Counted from the stretch's first letter, positions 19,561-30,049 are shown. The stretch: 64,000 bases of DNA from Cyanomargarita calcarea GSE-NOS-MK-12-04C (GCA_019359595.1 JAHHGZ010000031.1:42358-106357); one strand, 5' to 3'. A program made the numbers and translations. Notes: generated by a model not told the origin, from the sequence alone.

Positions 19561-19656
19561 TTTGGAATTAGGAATTAGGAGTTAGGAATTAGGAATTAGG
19601 AGTTTGGAGTTTGGAGTTTGGAGTTAAAAAATCATAACTCATAACTCCTAACTCCG
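19561..19656. repeat. Tandem short repeats (GGAATTA/GGAGTTT heptamers)
   Basis: A run of seven-base units, GGAATTA, GGAGTTA and GGAGTTT, repeated about nine times, followed by an inverted set (ATAACTC, CTAACTCC) that could fold back on it. Similar units occur at 41255-41290, 46780-46810, 48830-48850 and 59345-59375. These are the short tandemly repeated repetitive sequences common in Nostocales. The unit disappears at the tsaE and YvcK gene ends. Confidence 0.8.
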
Positions 19657-19667
19657 TTGGTTAAACA

Positions 19668-21035
19668 CTATTTATTTTTTGCAGTTCCACTGTACCAACG
19701 GAACAGCACTCGCGCTAGTCTTTGTGAATCGTGACGCACGCAGCCAAATTCATCTTCATGCATCACATTTGCTAAGACAATTCGTCGCCCTAGTTTGGTA
19801 ATATCTTCTCGATCTAAAGATACCGGATGAGAATTCCCGATTGCATAGCGAACCATTGCACGAGGAGATACCGATTTTTTTTGTACCAGTACAGCATTAA
19901 ATAGGGGTCTGCCGCAAGCAGCATCAATTGCTTTGATGTGATCGGCAACGCTGTAACCTTGGGTTTCTCCCGGTTGAGTCATGATGTTACAAACATAAAT
20001 CCGGGGGGCATCTGTAGAGGCGATCGCATCGGCAATTTCTGGTACCAACAAATTCGGAATTACGCTGGTATATAAACTGCCCGGACCCATGATAATATAA
20101 TCTGCCTCTTGAATTGCCTTAATTGCGGCTGGCAGGGCTGGTGGATTGGCCGGAATGCAGCCGATTTTGACAATAGTACCCCCAGCTCCCGTGATGCTGG
20201 ATTCACCCTCAATCAGCCGCCCATCGGATAATTCGGCCCAGAGACGAACATCACTTAGGGTTGCTGGCAGCACTTGTCCCCGCACTGCTAAGACTTTGGA
20301 ACTGGCGGCGACCGCTTGTTCCAAATCCCCAGTAATTTCACTCATTGCTGTCAGAAACAAATTACCAAAACTGTGGCCCATCAATCCATCTCCAGCCTGG
20401 AAGCGGTACTGAAAAAGTTCTGTTAATAACTTTTCTTCATCTGCCAGTGCTGCCAAACAATTGCGAATATCTCCTGGTGGTAAAACTCCAAATTCCTGAC
20501 GCAGCCGTCCAGATGAGCCACCATCATCGGCGACGGTGACAATCGCGGTAATATTGGCGCTGTAGGTTTTGAGTCCCCTGAGTAATGTGGAAAGTCCAGT
20601 GCCACCACCAATCACCACAATTTTCGGTCCCCGGTACAATCGACGATGTGCCAGCAAGACATCAATTAGTTCTTCTTCGCTACCACCTGGGCGGAGGACT
20701 TTAGTAATTGAGCCGACAGTGCGACTTTGCCCCCAAAGAAGCAACAACAAGCCGGTAAGCATCACCAAAGGTCCACTGATATAGTTGGGTAAAATACTGG
20801 CGATGACTCTCAGAAGACGTTTAAGTAACTGAATCAGCCAAAAAATCGGTGTTAACTTAATCCAAATAGCTAATCCCAGACTCGCCAGCAGTACACCCCC
20901 AACACTGATTAGCAACCAGCGTTTCACTGATAGCCCAGGGGACAACCACTTGAACCATTGGTTAACCCGATGGGAAGTGCGACGCGACTGCGGTTGCAGG
21001 GCGTTTAAGGCTTGCCTGAGAAAACCGATTGACAT
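19668..21035 (-). CDS. YvcK/CofD-like gluconeogenesis factor
   Basis: 455 residues from ATG 21035 ([16 protein letters not shown]); the frame continues nine codons upstream but this start fits cyanobacterial homologs as I recall them. Two membrane segments at about 45-65 and 75-105 precede the CofD/YvcK fold, with [45 protein letters not shown] and [14 protein letters not shown]. YvcK proteins bind nucleotide sugars and control carbon flux and envelope synthesis in firmicutes; the role in cyanobacteria is less clear. The N-terminal membrane anchor differs from the soluble bacillar form. Confidence 0.9.
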   Translation of the reverse strand: MSIGFLRQALNALQPQSRRTSHRVNQWFKWLSPGLSVKRWLLISVGGVLLASLGLAIWIKLTPIFWLIQLLKRLLRVIASILPNYISGPLVMLTGLLLLLWGQSRTVGSITKVLRPGGSEEELIDVLLAHRRLYRGPKIVVIGGGTGLSTLLRGLKTYSANITAIVTVADDGGSSGRLRQEFGVLPPGDIRNCLAALADEEKLLTELFQYRFQAGDGLMGHSFGNLFLTAMSEITGDLEQAVAASSKVLAVRGQVLPATLSDVRLWAELSDGRLIEGESSITGAGGTIVKIGCIPANPPALPAAIKAIQEADYIIMGPGSLYTSVIPNLLVPEIADAIASTDAPRIYVCNIMTQPGETQGYSVADHIKAIDAACGRPLFNAVLVQKKSVSPRAMVRYAIGNSHPVSLDREDITKLGRRIVLANVMHEDEFGCVRHDSQRLARVLFRWYSGTAKNK

Positions 21036-21202
21036 ACCCAAAAAAAAGGAGCAGTGGTACAAACAATGATTAACAGAAAATGTACACTACTTGCCTTAAA
21101 GGCTGAGTGTGGAATTATTACATTTATCAATTCTATTCTGACAAAAGCCTGTAGCTAAAGTTGCCAATCTGCCCAGTGAAACAACTATGTAAGGCTTAGT
21201 TC

Positions 21203-21694
21203 ATGGAAAAACGAATTTTAGGATTAGATCCCGGACTGGCAATTTTAGGTTTTGGGTTAATTAGCTGCACCCAAAATCAAGATAAGCCACTAGAAAACTC
21301 AGTGAATATGCTGGACTATGGTGTGATAACGACTTCATCGAAGACGGAGATGGGGCAACGTTTATGTACCATATACGATGATTTGCACACCGTGATTGAG
21401 GAATTGCAACCCGACTTGGTATCGATTGAGAAATTATTTTTTTACCGAATGGGAAACACTATCTTAATTGCTCAGGCGCGGGGTGTCATCATGTTGGTGT
21501 TGGCACAGTGTCGCGTCCCGATTGTTGAGTTTACCCCTGCTCAAGTTAAACTGGCTTTAACAGGATATGGTAATGCTGATAAAAAAGAGGTGCAAGAGGC
21601 GGTAGCGCGGGAGTTGGATTTAGAGGATATACCGAAGCCTGATGATGCTGCTGATGGTTTGGCTTTGGCTTTAACGGCTTGGTATCAGCTTTAG
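21203..21694 (+). CDS. ruvC: Holliday junction resolvase RuvC
   Basis: 163 residues. The catalytic acids are visible as Asp9 (GLDPG), Glu76 (SIEKLFF), Asp148 and Asp151 ([12 protein letters not shown]). The loop [15 protein letters not shown] is the usual DNA-binding helix region. It cuts Holliday junctions made by RuvAB. Full length. Divergent from the YvcK-type gene, with about 170 bp between. Confidence 0.96.
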   Translation: MEKRILGLDPGLAILGFGLISCTQNQDKPLENSVNMLDYGVITTSSKTEMGQRLCTIYDDLHTVIEELQPDLVSIEKLFFYRMGNTILIAQARGVIMLVLAQCRVPIVEFTPAQVKLALTGYGNADKKEVQEAVARELDLEDIPKPDDAADGLALALTAWYQL

Positions 21695-22150
21695 TTGTAT
21701 GTAGAAACAATAGTATAACTTTCGTTTCCAATATTGCGTTTCTGTTTTGACATAATCATCCTGACTTTTCAAGGGATCTGGAAAACCTCTCCCCTACGAC
21801 GGTATGCATTAGTCACATCTTTCTTTACAATCTTGAAACCCTTATTTTACGAGCATCTTAAAGATTGAAAGTTTTTCTGATTCTAGCCACTGTTGCGATC
21901 GCTCGTAAACGCGCTTGATTGTTATATAACTAAAACACATTTAAACTGCATAATCTTAATTTCTCGCTCTTCTTGTGGGGGAGCCAGTGCGTTGCTTATT
22001 TTCCCAAGGCACGTTTTGGGGGGAAGCGGAGGAACATAAGCTGCCGTCCCGTTGTAGCACCTGGCGTTGGGCATCCCGAACTGCCCGAATGTGTAAAGTA
22101 AATGTGGAACAGCTTATGATTGTAAAACCAGTGTATAAACGGGAGACAAC
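21695..22150. other. Intergenic region between ruvC and the DUF433 gene
   Basis: About 455 bp with no gene. The main content is the 101-bp repeat at 21972-22072. A Shine-Dalgarno-like GGGAG lies just before the DUF433 start at 22151. Confidence 0.5.
21972..22072 (-). repeat. 101-bp interspersed repeat, second copy
   Basis: Nearly identical to the reverse complement of 14667-14767, for example GGGGGAGCCAGTGCGTTGCT and GCGGAGGAACATAAGCTGCC, with only a few changes near the GTTGTAGCACC end. Here it stands alone; at 14.7 kb it sits inside a MITE. Non-coding. Confidence 0.85.
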
Positions 22151-22453
22151 ATGAGTAGTGTAAGATCACAGCATATTGAAATTACACCGGGGGTCTGTGG
22201 TGGCAAGCCCCGCATTGCCGATCATCGCATTCGAGTTGAGGATATTGTCATTTGGCACGAAAGAATGGGATTGTCGCCGGATGAAATTGTTTCACAATAC
22301 CCGACCATTACCCTGGCGGATGTCTATGCTGCTTTAGCCTATTATCATGACCATTCTGAGGAAATCAGGCAACAGATTCGTGAGGATGAAGAATTTGCCC
22401 GTGATATGCAAGAAAAAACACCGTCCTTGGTTCGGCAAAAGTTGACGCAGTAA
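22151..22453 (+). CDS. DUF433 antitoxin-type protein
   Basis: 100 residues of the DUF433 family: HIEITPGVCGGKPRIADHRI, then VEDIVIWHERMGLSPDEIVSQYP and a C-terminal helix. DUF433 proteins have a winged-helix-like fold and act as VapB-type antitoxins for DUF5615 PIN-like toxins. GGGAG six bases upstream supports the ATG. The partner toxin directly downstream (22455-22559) is truncated, so this looks like an orphan antitoxin that may still repress its own promoter. Confidence 0.88.
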   Translation: MSSVRSQHIEITPGVCGGKPRIADHRIRVEDIVIWHERMGLSPDEIVSQYPTITLADVYAALAYYHDHSEEIRQQIREDEEFARDMQEKTPSLVRQKLTQ

Positions 22454-22454
22454 G

Positions 22455-22559
22455 ATGCCCCAGACAATTCGGTTTCATATGGATGAGAATGTCAACAATG
22501 CCATCGCTGACGGGTTAAGGCGCAGAAAGATTGACGTTACCACCATCCAATCCTTTTGA
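22455..22559 (+). pseudogene. Truncated DUF5615 PIN-like toxin
   Basis: One base after the DUF433 stop, ATG opens a 34-residue frame (MPQTIRFHMDENVNNAIADG...) that matches the N-terminus of DUF5615 toxins, including the first acidic position (HMDEN). It ends after RRRKIDVTTIQSF, where family members continue for about 80 more residues to the other acidic sites. The rest is not found in the following 40 bp before the ybaK remnant, so the 3' part is deleted. Surely inactive as a nuclease. Confidence 0.75.
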
Positions 22560-22596
22560 GGTGGCAGTGAAAATTCAGAATCATCCGACAGCCGTT

Positions 22597-23168
22597 TTAT
22601 CCTGAGCAATTAGTCCAACTAACTGTGCCTTTTACCGCTCGAATGTAATCGCTGGGTGCCAATAGAATTTGCGTTCCACGGACTCCAGCAGAAATGGAAA
22701 TAACATCATACAATTCTATGAGTTCATCAATATAAACGGGATAGTCTTTCTTACATGCTAAAGCCGTCACACCACCGCGAACATAGCCTGTAAGCGACTG
22801 AACTTCCTTGAGCGGAACCGTTTCAATTTTGCGATTTCCCGAAACTTGAGCCAGTGTTTTGAGATTTACAGCACTTTGCAAGTAAATGAAGTACACCCCC
22901 TCCCCTTGGCAAGGGGAGGGTTGGGGAGGGGTATTTCTGTACCTCACAAAGTTGAAATTTGCTGTAACTGAGTGTTTCCAGGAATTACGGCAAGACAAAC
23001 ACCCTGTTTATCACCCCGTGCTACCAATGTTTTGAAAACTTGTTCTGGGGGTAATCCAATCTTTTCGGCAACCGATTCAGCCGCTAAATCATTTGGATCA
23101 ACTTCATAGTCGCGCAACTCATAGGTGATTCCAAGTTTATCTAGAATGCGAACAGCATTTGTCTTCAT
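22597..23168 (-). pseudogene. ybaK: YbaK/EbsC Cys-tRNA(Pro) deacylase, split by a MITE
   Basis: The N-terminal part ([20 protein letters not shown] to VIPGNTQL) and C-terminal part (LKTLAQVSGNRKIETVPLKE to the end) lie in two frames separated by the 96-bp element at 22869-22964. Removing the element and one TA copy restores an uninterrupted frame ...GNTQLNLKTLAQ..., a normal-length protein of about 157 residues. YbaK hydrolyses mischarged Cys-tRNA(Pro). As it stands the first part ends at a stop inside the element after 74 residues, so the gene is disrupted. Confidence 0.88.
22869..22964. mobile_element. 96-bp MITE inserted at TA in ybaK
   Basis: Ends CAGCACTTTGCAAGTAAATG and, inverted, CAGCAAATTTCAACTTTGTG; both arms reach GTAC about 26 bp in. 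The core is a C-rich/G-rich palindrome around CCCCTTGGCAAGGGG. It is flanked by TA on both sides (22867-22868, 22965-22966), the duplication made by Tc1/mariner-IS630 type transposases. It has no coding capacity, so it was mobilised in trans. Confidence 0.85.
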
Positions 23169-23292
23169 AAACTATCGGCAAAACCAGAGCGGTTATAAGA
23201 AATTATACGCCTCCATAAGTTGAGCGATCGCATTACTCCCCAACAGTGTCAGCGCTAAAATAAACCCATAAACACCTGATGTACAGTCAGCC

Positions 23293-23970
23293 ATGTCCCT
23301 TGCCAAAGAATTAGATCCTCAAGACATCTCATCCAATGTTATCTTTCCCCTTAGCGATCTATACAGCGACGAGCCACCCTTGGAAACCGAACTGCATCTA
23401 CGGCAAATAATCCTACTTTTCAAATGTCTGGAATGGTTGTGGCGAGACAGAAACGATTTCTACACTGCTGGCAATCTTACCATCTACTACAGTCCCCACC
23501 AACGTAAATCAGAAGACTTCCGAGGCCCAGACTTTTTTGTAGTATTAGGAACTGAGAGGAAAACTCGTAAAAGTTGGGTAGTTTGGGAAGAAGATGGCAA
23601 ATATCCCAATGTAATTGTCGAAATTCTGTCACCAAAAACTGCTGATACTGACAAAGGTTTAAAGAAACAAATTTATCAAGATACCTTTCGCACCCCTGAT
23701 TACTTTTGGTTCGACCCAGTGACATTAGAATTTGCGGGATTTCACTTAGTTGATGGCGAGTATCAACCTCTCGAAGCGAACGAGCAAGGGCATCTGTGGA
23801 GTCAACAGCTAGGTTTATATCTGGGAGTTCACAATGGAGTAGTGCGATTTTTTACACCACAAGGACATTTAGTTCCAACACCAGAAGAAACGGCAGAACA
23901 CGAAACTCAAAGAGCAGAACGCTTGGCTGCAAAATTGCGAGAGTTAAATATCGATCCAGATAGTATTTAA
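23293..23970 (+). CDS. Uma2 family (DUF820) endonuclease-like protein
   Basis: 225 residues of the Uma2/DUF820 family, a PD-(D/E)XK fold greatly expanded in cyanobacteria. The core is visible as GPDFFVVLG (Asp), then VIVEILSPKTADTDKGLKKQ with the Glu and downstream Lys. The C-terminal 30 residues form a charged helix (PEETAEHETQRAERLAAKLR), typical of this group. Biological role is not settled; many copies sit near repeats as here. It ends one base before the MITE at 23971. Confidence 0.88.
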   Translation: MSLAKELDPQDISSNVIFPLSDLYSDEPPLETELHLRQIILLFKCLEWLWRDRNDFYTAGNLTIYYSPHQRKSEDFRGPDFFVVLGTERKTRKSWVVWEEDGKYPNVIVEILSPKTADTDKGLKKQIYQDTFRTPDYFWFDPVTLEFAGFHLVDGEYQPLEANEQGHLWSQQLGLYLGVHNGVVRFFTPQGHLVPTPEETAEHETQRAERLAAKLRELNIDPDSI

Positions 23971-24100
23971 TATAGGACTTACGATATTGTCACAAACCAT
24001 CGTCAGTGCGTGACGCTACAAACCTTAATTTACCTTGCAGTATTTATCTAAGCGTCACACACCCTACGGTTATTGATCTGACAGTTACGTAAGTCCTATA
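23971..24100. mobile_element. 130-bp MITE with TATAGGACTTACG ends
   Basis: The left end TATAGGACTTACGATATTGTCA pairs with the inverted right end TATAGGACTTACGTAACTGTCA, about 22 bp with few differences when read from each side (listed here in shortened form: TATAGGACTTACG is exact). It begins directly after the Uma2 stop codon. No coding capacity. Confidence 0.75.
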
Positions 24101-24214
24101 ATACACTCAACTTTTGCTTCCCTCACAAAGATGAGAGGTTAAATTTACGTATAAAATTCTATTGGTTAGATTATTACGTAATATATTTTACATTAAAAAA
24201 TAAGGCTTTGTAAT

Positions 24215-24270
24215 AGTCCTCTTTAGAGGACTTTGGCTATGAGACAGAGACTTTGAGTCTCTGGCGGACG
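24215..24270. repeat. Double-hairpin interspersed repeat
   Basis: Two adjacent perfect hairpins, AGTCCTC-TTTA-GAGGACT (24215-24232) and AGAGACT-TTG-AGTCTCT (24246-24262), followed by GGCGGAC. A related sequence, inverted, is at 29711-29774. The rest of 24101-24550 holds no gene I can see. Confidence 0.7.
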
Positions 24271-24550
24271 AGAACACAGTCGATAAATTTGTGAATACTT
24301 AGTTCATTTTGTATTTGACGTTCTAACGGGTGTAAAATGTCAGCCTATGTAATTATTTCGACAATTCATCTGTCGGATTGATTTATCCAGCAAGAGCATC
24401 CGTTCCCATTTCCACCTTTGTCACAAAAGAAATCTCTCGAATGGCACATATTACCAATCTAAATTTAAGATAATCTCAGGTAAAGAATGTGACCAGTGAT
24501 AGGTTGGTTGAACAATCTATCTTTTCAAACCGAAGCAGAGGCCTTTTCTC

Positions 24551-26824
24551 ATGGACAGCAGCAAGCAAAATATTCAACCCAAACCCCCTTTCGACGAAAA
24601 AAATGAGGAAACACCAGATATTGGGGGTGGCTTGCCCGTCATTCAGTTTTGGGCAGAGCATACGCTGTCACCGGAAGGCCCCAAGCTCTGGAAGACCTTA
24701 TTCCATAAAAGCGCTTGCTTATCCTGTTCTTGGGGGACTGGTGGGCAAAAAGGTGGTTTCACCAACGAGGATGGAGAAAAACTTCAGCGCTGTATGAAGA
24801 GCGTTGAGGCAATATCGTCGGAAATTAAACCAGGGGTAAAGGTTCAATTTTTTGAGGAACACAGCATCACTGAGCTACAAAAATTCACGTCGATGGAAGC
24901 AGACCGATTGGGACGGTTGAGTTTTCCCATGATTCTCAGAGCGGGTAAATCCCACTATGAACGCATTTCTTGGTCAGAAATTTATACTATTGTCGAAACA
25001 GGCTTCCGTAAATCCCCGGAACGAGTCGCTTCTTACAGTTCCGGTCGCTCTTCTAACGAAGCCGCTTTTTTGCTCCAACTGATGATGCGATCGCTCGGTT
25101 CTAATAATCTTGCCGACTGTTCGGATTTGTGCCACGCTCCCTCGACTTTTGGGTTGAAACAAATGTTTGGCACTAAAACCTCCATCGTTAGCTTGGAAAG
25201 TTTGAAACAAGCAGATTGTGTTATTCTCGCTGGTGCAAATTCTGGTTATAATCATCCGCGTTTGATGAACGAATTGATTAAACTGCGGGATGAACGTGGG
25301 GGTAAGGTAATTGTTATCAATCCGGAGATGTCTATTGGCTTAGTTAAGTTTGGTTCCCCGGCTTTCCCGATTAAATCTTTAATCCCTGGTTCTGATATTG
25401 CTTCCCTATATCTGCAACCAATTCCAGGTAGTGATGTAGCGTTATTTGTCGGAATTCAGAAATCCTTAATTGAGCAGGGATTTGTCAAAACAGAGTTTCT
25501 GGCAGCCCACACGGAAGGATGGGAAGCGGTTCTAGAGACTGCAAGAGGAACAACTTGGGAGACGATTACAGAAACTTGTGGGGTTTCTCAGGTAGAAATT
25601 GAGACAGCCGCAACTATTATTGGCAATGCAAAAGGGGTTGTATTTGGTTGGGCAATGGGTATCACCCAGCACGAAAATGGTGTAGACAACGTATATAGTA
25701 TCGCCAATACGGCCCTTATAAGCGGCAATGTGGGAAAAGAAGGTGCAGGAGTAATGCCCGTGCGAGGACACTCGAATGTCCAAGGGTTTGGCTCAATGGG
25801 GGTGACTGCACAAGAATTGAAAAAAGAACTGCAAGAAGCTTTAGAGAAATTATTAGGACGTTCCCTCAGTCGCGTTAAAGGGTATGATACTCGGGCGTTA
25901 ATTGAAGCCGCAGATGAGAAAAAGGTAGACACTTTGATTTGTCTGGGCGGAAATTTGTATGCTGCCAATCCTGACTCCACTCAGGCGCTTCGGGCACTTG
26001 GCAATATTGAAACTATTATCTACCTAGCAACTAAGCCGAACTTGGGGCATTTTCATGGGTTGGCTAAGGAAAATACAATCGTCATTCCAGTATTGAATCG
26101 ATTTGAAAACCCTTATAAAACTACCACAGAATCAGGTAATAACTTTGTGCGGCTGAGTGATGAAGGCGAAACCCATCTCAAAGACGGGGATTTAATTCCA
26201 GAAGTGGAGTTTCTGACTGAGTTAGCGCATCGAGTGCATGGAAACTATCCCGTCGATTGGCGTAAACTCCAGGATACAAGATACATCCGGCAATTAATCG
26301 CCCAAACCGTTCCCGGATTTGAGAAGATGGCGACGATTGACCAGACAAAGGAAGAGTTTACGATTAGTGGACGTATTGTTACCGAACCGAAATTTCAAAC
26401 ACCCTCCGGTAAAGCCTCAATGTTTGTCACTCCTCTGCCCAAATTAACCCTTCCTAACCCAGAAGACTTTGAAATCCCTCAACAAACCCGTGGTGTGATG
26501 GTGGCGTTAATGACGGGACGCAGCTATTCTCAGCATAATACTGTAGTGTATAAAATTAACGACAAGTATCGGGGAATGCCTCACCGTAACTGCATTTTGA
26601 TGAATCGATTAGATGCCGAAAGCGTAGGTTTGCAAGCACATCAGCGCGTGACGGTACAGGGCAATGCAGGCAAATTGGAGAATGTTGAGATTATATATGG
26701 TGCAGTTCGACCGGGAGCTGCGGTAATGTTTTATCCAGAAGTGAATGTGATTTTTAAAGCCAGGATTGAGACGCGATCAGGCACACCTGCATTCAAGCGA
26801 GTTCCTGCGTTTGTTTATGCGTAA
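24551..26824 (+). CDS. FdhF/YdeP-family molybdopterin oxidoreductase
   Basis: 757 residues of the YdeP branch of the formate dehydrogenase/DMSO reductase superfamily. The N-terminus carries HKSACLSCSWGTGG. Molybdopterin domains include GRSSNEAAFLLQLMMRSLGS, LGGNLYAANPD and MPVRGHSNVQGFGSMG. The C-terminal domain (MTGRSYSQHNTVVYK..., RLDAESVGL) binds the second pterin. YdeP is linked to acid resistance in E. coli; the substrate is unknown. No partner electron-transfer subunit is adjacent; the next gene is a P450 285 bp downstream on the same strand. Confidence 0.9.
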   Translation: MDSSKQNIQPKPPFDEKNEETPDIGGGLPVIQFWAEHTLSPEGPKLWKTLFHKSACLSCSWGTGGQKGGFTNEDGEKLQRCMKSVEAISSEIKPGVKVQFFEEHSITELQKFTSMEADRLGRLSFPMILRAGKSHYERISWSEIYTIVETGFRKSPERVASYSSGRSSNEAAFLLQLMMRSLGSNNLADCSDLCHAPSTFGLKQMFGTKTSIVSLESLKQADCVILAGANSGYNHPRLMNELIKLRDERGGKVIVINPEMSIGLVKFGSPAFPIKSLIPGSDIASLYLQPIPGSDVALFVGIQKSLIEQGFVKTEFLAAHTEGWEAVLETARGTTWETITETCGVSQVEIETAATIIGNAKGVVFGWAMGITQHENGVDNVYSIANTALISGNVGKEGAGVMPVRGHSNVQGFGSMGVTAQELKKELQEALEKLLGRSLSRVKGYDTRALIEAADEKKVDTLICLGGNLYAANPDSTQALRALGNIETIIYLATKPNLGHFHGLAKENTIVIPVLNRFENPYKTTTESGNNFVRLSDEGETHLKDGDLIPEVEFLTELAHRVHGNYPVDWRKLQDTRYIRQLIAQTVPGFEKMATIDQTKEEFTISGRIVTEPKFQTPSGKASMFVTPLPKLTLPNPEDFEIPQQTRGVMVALMTGRSYSQHNTVVYKINDKYRGMPHRNCILMNRLDAESVGLQAHQRVTVQGNAGKLENVEIIYGAVRPGAAVMFYPEVNVIFKARIETRSGTPAFKRVPAFVYA

Positions 26825-27109
26825 AATTCTGGCTCTTGCGTACTTAGCGTGCTAAATTTGTTGAAAAATAAGCTTGCAACCCTTGCTGGGCTATCATAGC
26901 AGGCATTATTTCCGGCATTTTAGGTCAGATTACTAAAATTTTGACTATAAGCGCCTGTAAGCCTTGATTTTAAAGCAATTTTATCGACTTTAATTAAAGA
27001 TTTAGCACGATATGTACGAAAGAACCACATCTACCGCAACATGAGATATCATCAACCGATTTCCCTCATGTAGACTTGAGTTATAGGGATAACTCAAAGG
27101 GGAAATATT

Positions 27110-28468
27110 ATGTTGAGTAAGTTACCCAATAGTATCACCAGCCCTTCTTGGTGGCAACTTATAAATTGGATTGCCGATCCGATCGGATTTCAGCACAGAT
27201 ATAGCCAAAAGTATGGAGATATTTTTTCCATGCATCTGAGTGGAATCGGATCTTACGTAATCATTGGCAATCCGCAAGCCATTCAAGAAATTTTCAACCA
27301 AGATTCTAAATTTGATATCGGTCGCGGGAACGAACTTGCAAAGCCTCTCCTCGGACAAAATTCTTTGCTGTTAATGGACGGCGATCGCCATCGACGAGAA
27401 CGAAAATTATTAATGCCTCCTTTTCATGGAGAAAGACTACAAGCTTATGCCAAACAAATCTGCTTAATTACCGAGCAGATTGCAAGCCAATGGCAAGTCG
27501 GTCAACCATTTGTAGTTCGGTCTGCCATGCAGAAAGTTAGTCTAGAAGTGATTTTACAAATCGTCTTTGGTTTAAGTGAAGGAGAACGCTATCAACAACT
27601 TAAACCCCTACTTACGACTTGGCTTGATATGATCGATTCTCCCCTACGCTCCAGTATGTTATTTTTGCATTTCTTACAAAAAGATTGGGGAATGTGGACT
27701 CCTTGGGGACGGATGAAACAAAGACAACGCCAGATTCATGATTTGCTCCAAGCAGAAATTGCAGAGAAAAGAACAAAACAAGATGATTACGGCGGTGATG
27801 TGTTGAGTCTGATGATGGCAGCACGAGATGAAAATGGGCAAGCGATGAGCGACGAGGAATTAAGAGATGAACTGCTCACAATTTTATTTGCTGGGCATGA
27901 AACTACTGCAACAACACTTGCCTGGGCTTTCTATCAAATTCACCAACATCCAGATATTCTAGAAAAGTTGCAGCAGGAACTAGACAGCTTGGGGGACAAT
28001 CACAACCCAATGGAAATTGCTCAACTTCCCTACTTAACAGCAGTTTGTCAAGAAACGCTACGAATGTATCCAGTTATTCCAGGGCTGTTCTCACGCATCA
28101 CCAAATCATCCATGAAGATTGCCGGATATGAGTTTGATGCAGAAACTACCCTCATGCCGAGTATCTACCTCGTGCATTACCGGGAAGATTTGTATCCCAA
28201 TGCTGAACAGTTTAAACCAGAACGTTTTCTGGAGCGGCAGTATTCTGCTGGAGAATACTTACCTTTTGGTGGTGGAAGTCGGCGGTGTTTGGGATCTGCC
28301 TTAGCTCAGTTAGAAATGAAATTAGTCTTAGCAACGGTTTTATCCAAGTATCAACTTGCAAATTCAGAGGATAAACCCATTAAAGTACAACGTCGTGGGT
28401 TTACCCTTGCTCCTGCGGGCGGCGTACGGATGTTGATGACTGGAAAACGAGAAAGCAATCAACCTTGA
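27110..28468 (+). CDS. Cytochrome P450 (CYP110-like)
   Basis: 452 residues. The I-helix motif AGHETTAT lies at about 262-269, the ExxR motif ETLRMYP at about 314, and the heme-binding loop [17 protein letters not shown] with Cys near 393. AAGGGG eleven bases upstream supports the ATG. The first 60 residues lack a membrane anchor. CYP110-type enzymes of Nostocales hydroxylate fatty acids and alkanes; that subfamily is my reading, not proven. Redox partners are not encoded nearby. Confidence 0.92.
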   Translation: MLSKLPNSITSPSWWQLINWIADPIGFQHRYSQKYGDIFSMHLSGIGSYVIIGNPQAIQEIFNQDSKFDIGRGNELAKPLLGQNSLLLMDGDRHRRERKLLMPPFHGERLQAYAKQICLITEQIASQWQVGQPFVVRSAMQKVSLEVILQIVFGLSEGERYQQLKPLLTTWLDMIDSPLRSSMLFLHFLQKDWGMWTPWGRMKQRQRQIHDLLQAEIAEKRTKQDDYGGDVLSLMMAARDENGQAMSDEELRDELLTILFAGHETTATTLAWAFYQIHQHPDILEKLQQELDSLGDNHNPMEIAQLPYLTAVCQETLRMYPVIPGLFSRITKSSMKIAGYEFDAETTLMPSIYLVHYREDLYPNAEQFKPERFLERQYSAGEYLPFGGGSRRCLGSALAQLEMKLVLATVLSKYQLANSEDKPIKVQRRGFTLAPAGGVRMLMTGKRESNQP

Positions 28469-28729
28469 AGCTTGTCTAAGTAAGTCAGCACAATAAAACC
28501 AAACTGTGTAAAGAAAAGTAAACAAGGCTTAAACCCTTTTTGCCCCCGCCCCCTGCATTATCCCAGCGATAATTATTTACATTCATACCTACTTAGTTGT
28601 GTTCGGAGTTAACAGAAAACGATAAATGAATTTGGAATTGCTGCTTTCGTAGTGGGCATAGTTGCCAAACACACTCCTTTCAGTCTCGACGGAAAGAATG
28701 TAATTAATGACACTTAGGTTCCGGAGTTT

Positions 28730-29617
28730 TTATGAGGATGTTGCCTTAGCCCAGCCATCCACATACTTGGATCTGTTCTTGTCTGATTTGGCAAAGAGAA
28801 TTTTATGCAACAAACTTGCTAATTTTTTGGTAAAAATATCACTACTTCCAAACAATCCTCTTTTACGTATAATTTGCAATCTACGATATAAATCAACATT
28901 ACTTTCATTAATATCAACATTTTTAGCAAACTGCCCGTAATGGATAAAGCAAGGCTGATACTTACTATCCAAAACTGCTACTTCAAATCCATAACTTTCC
29001 TTTAATGCTTTTTGCAAATAACCTGCATCATCCCAGACATTGCGTCGAACCGGATCAGATAATATTTCTTCATAATAAACATGAGACACATTGCACTGAA
29101 GTGCCTCACGTTTGTAAATACAAAACCAAGTGTGCCAACGTTCATTAAGGCAGATTACCTCATCTGAATAAGAATCGTAGGATTCTGGTTGAGTTGCAGA
29201 ATAGTCAGTTGAAATTGCTACCAAATTGGGATTGGTATCAAGCTTATCTAACATTACTGGGATAAATTTTGCATCTATAATCTCAAAATCTGCGTCTACA
29301 GTTGCATGATAAGGAGTTTGAATCTTCTTTAATTCTCTATCCCAAATAGTTGCCCCCAACTCAAATGGACCTTCCAAGGTATGATCTAAAGGTTTTTTAT
29401 CGTCGGTCTGCCACTGATTTTCTACTATTTCTACAAATTCAAATTGACGCCAAACGGGAAAATATTTTTGTTTGAGTGCAGAACTAATCCAATTAGAATA
29501 CACACGTAGCTTAAATGGGGTACTCTTAATTTTGGCATAGCTTTTTACTGCGTAATCAGCAATTACCATGTCACGGTCAGTGACAATCATAAAGAAAGTA
29601 ATTTTCACATCATCCAT
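28730..29617 (-). CDS. Glycosyltransferase-like protein (GT-A fold)
   Basis: 295 residues with no signal peptide. Residues 1-60 (KITFFMIVTDRDMVIADYAV...) look like the nucleotide-binding start of a GT-A fold, and DADFEI near 108 is a DxD-type metal motif. WHTWFCIYKREAL and DDAGYLQKAL resemble the acceptor side. A strong AGGAGG site six bases before ATG 29617 decides the start and suggests good translation. No other sugar genes are near. I infer a glycosyltransferase; sugar and acceptor unknown. Confidence 0.6.
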   Translation of the reverse strand: MDDVKITFFMIVTDRDMVIADYAVKSYAKIKSTPFKLRVYSNWISSALKQKYFPVWRQFEFVEIVENQWQTDDKKPLDHTLEGPFELGATIWDRELKKIQTPYHATVDADFEIIDAKFIPVMLDKLDTNPNLVAISTDYSATQPESYDSYSDEVICLNERWHTWFCIYKREALQCNVSHVYYEEILSDPVRRNVWDDAGYLQKALKESYGFEVAVLDSKYQPCFIHYGQFAKNVDINESNVDLYRRLQIIRKRGLFGSSDIFTKKLASLLHKILFAKSDKNRSKYVDGWAKATSS

Positions 29618-29710
29618 TTCAGACCTCCTGGAATTGCTTAATTGTATGTATAAAAATACACTTTTATAGATACTACTTCAACAATTAACTGTCAAGTAAA
29701 ATAAATCACA

Positions 29711-29774
29711 TTTGTCCCTACCCGCCAGGGAGTATAAATCCGTGTCTAAGAGCATAAGTCCATTTAAATGACTA
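29711..29774. repeat. Interspersed hairpin repeat, degenerate copy
   Basis: Contains CCGCCAGGGAGTATAAATCC and the hairpin AGTCCATTTAAATGACT (29757-29774), the inverted and diverged form of the double-hairpin repeat at 24215-24270. The rest of 29618-30049 has no credible gene. Confidence 0.55.
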
Positions 29775-30049
29775 AAAATGAGATTTGTTATTATCGTATT
29801 TTTCGTAACTTCAAAAATTAGAAATTTCTGGTTTATACGCAAGCGGCAAGATATCAATTCCGCCATACGTAGAACTACTGAGTCCTCAGCGGCTATTTAC
29901 TTGATTTTAGGAGGTGTATTGAGTGTTGGAGAATCCTTCTTATTTTTGAGTATATTGCACTCCTAGCTCTTATCCAGTAAGAAACGCACCCCGAAATGAC
30001 TTATGCACAGCCGTGATTTTTCGCTTCTAAAAGTGCTTAAATTGTCCAC

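Noticed and set aside
29778..29966. A 62-residue + strand frame with two hydrophobic stretches
   Set aside because: No ribosome site and composition like the AT-rich intergenic DNA around it.
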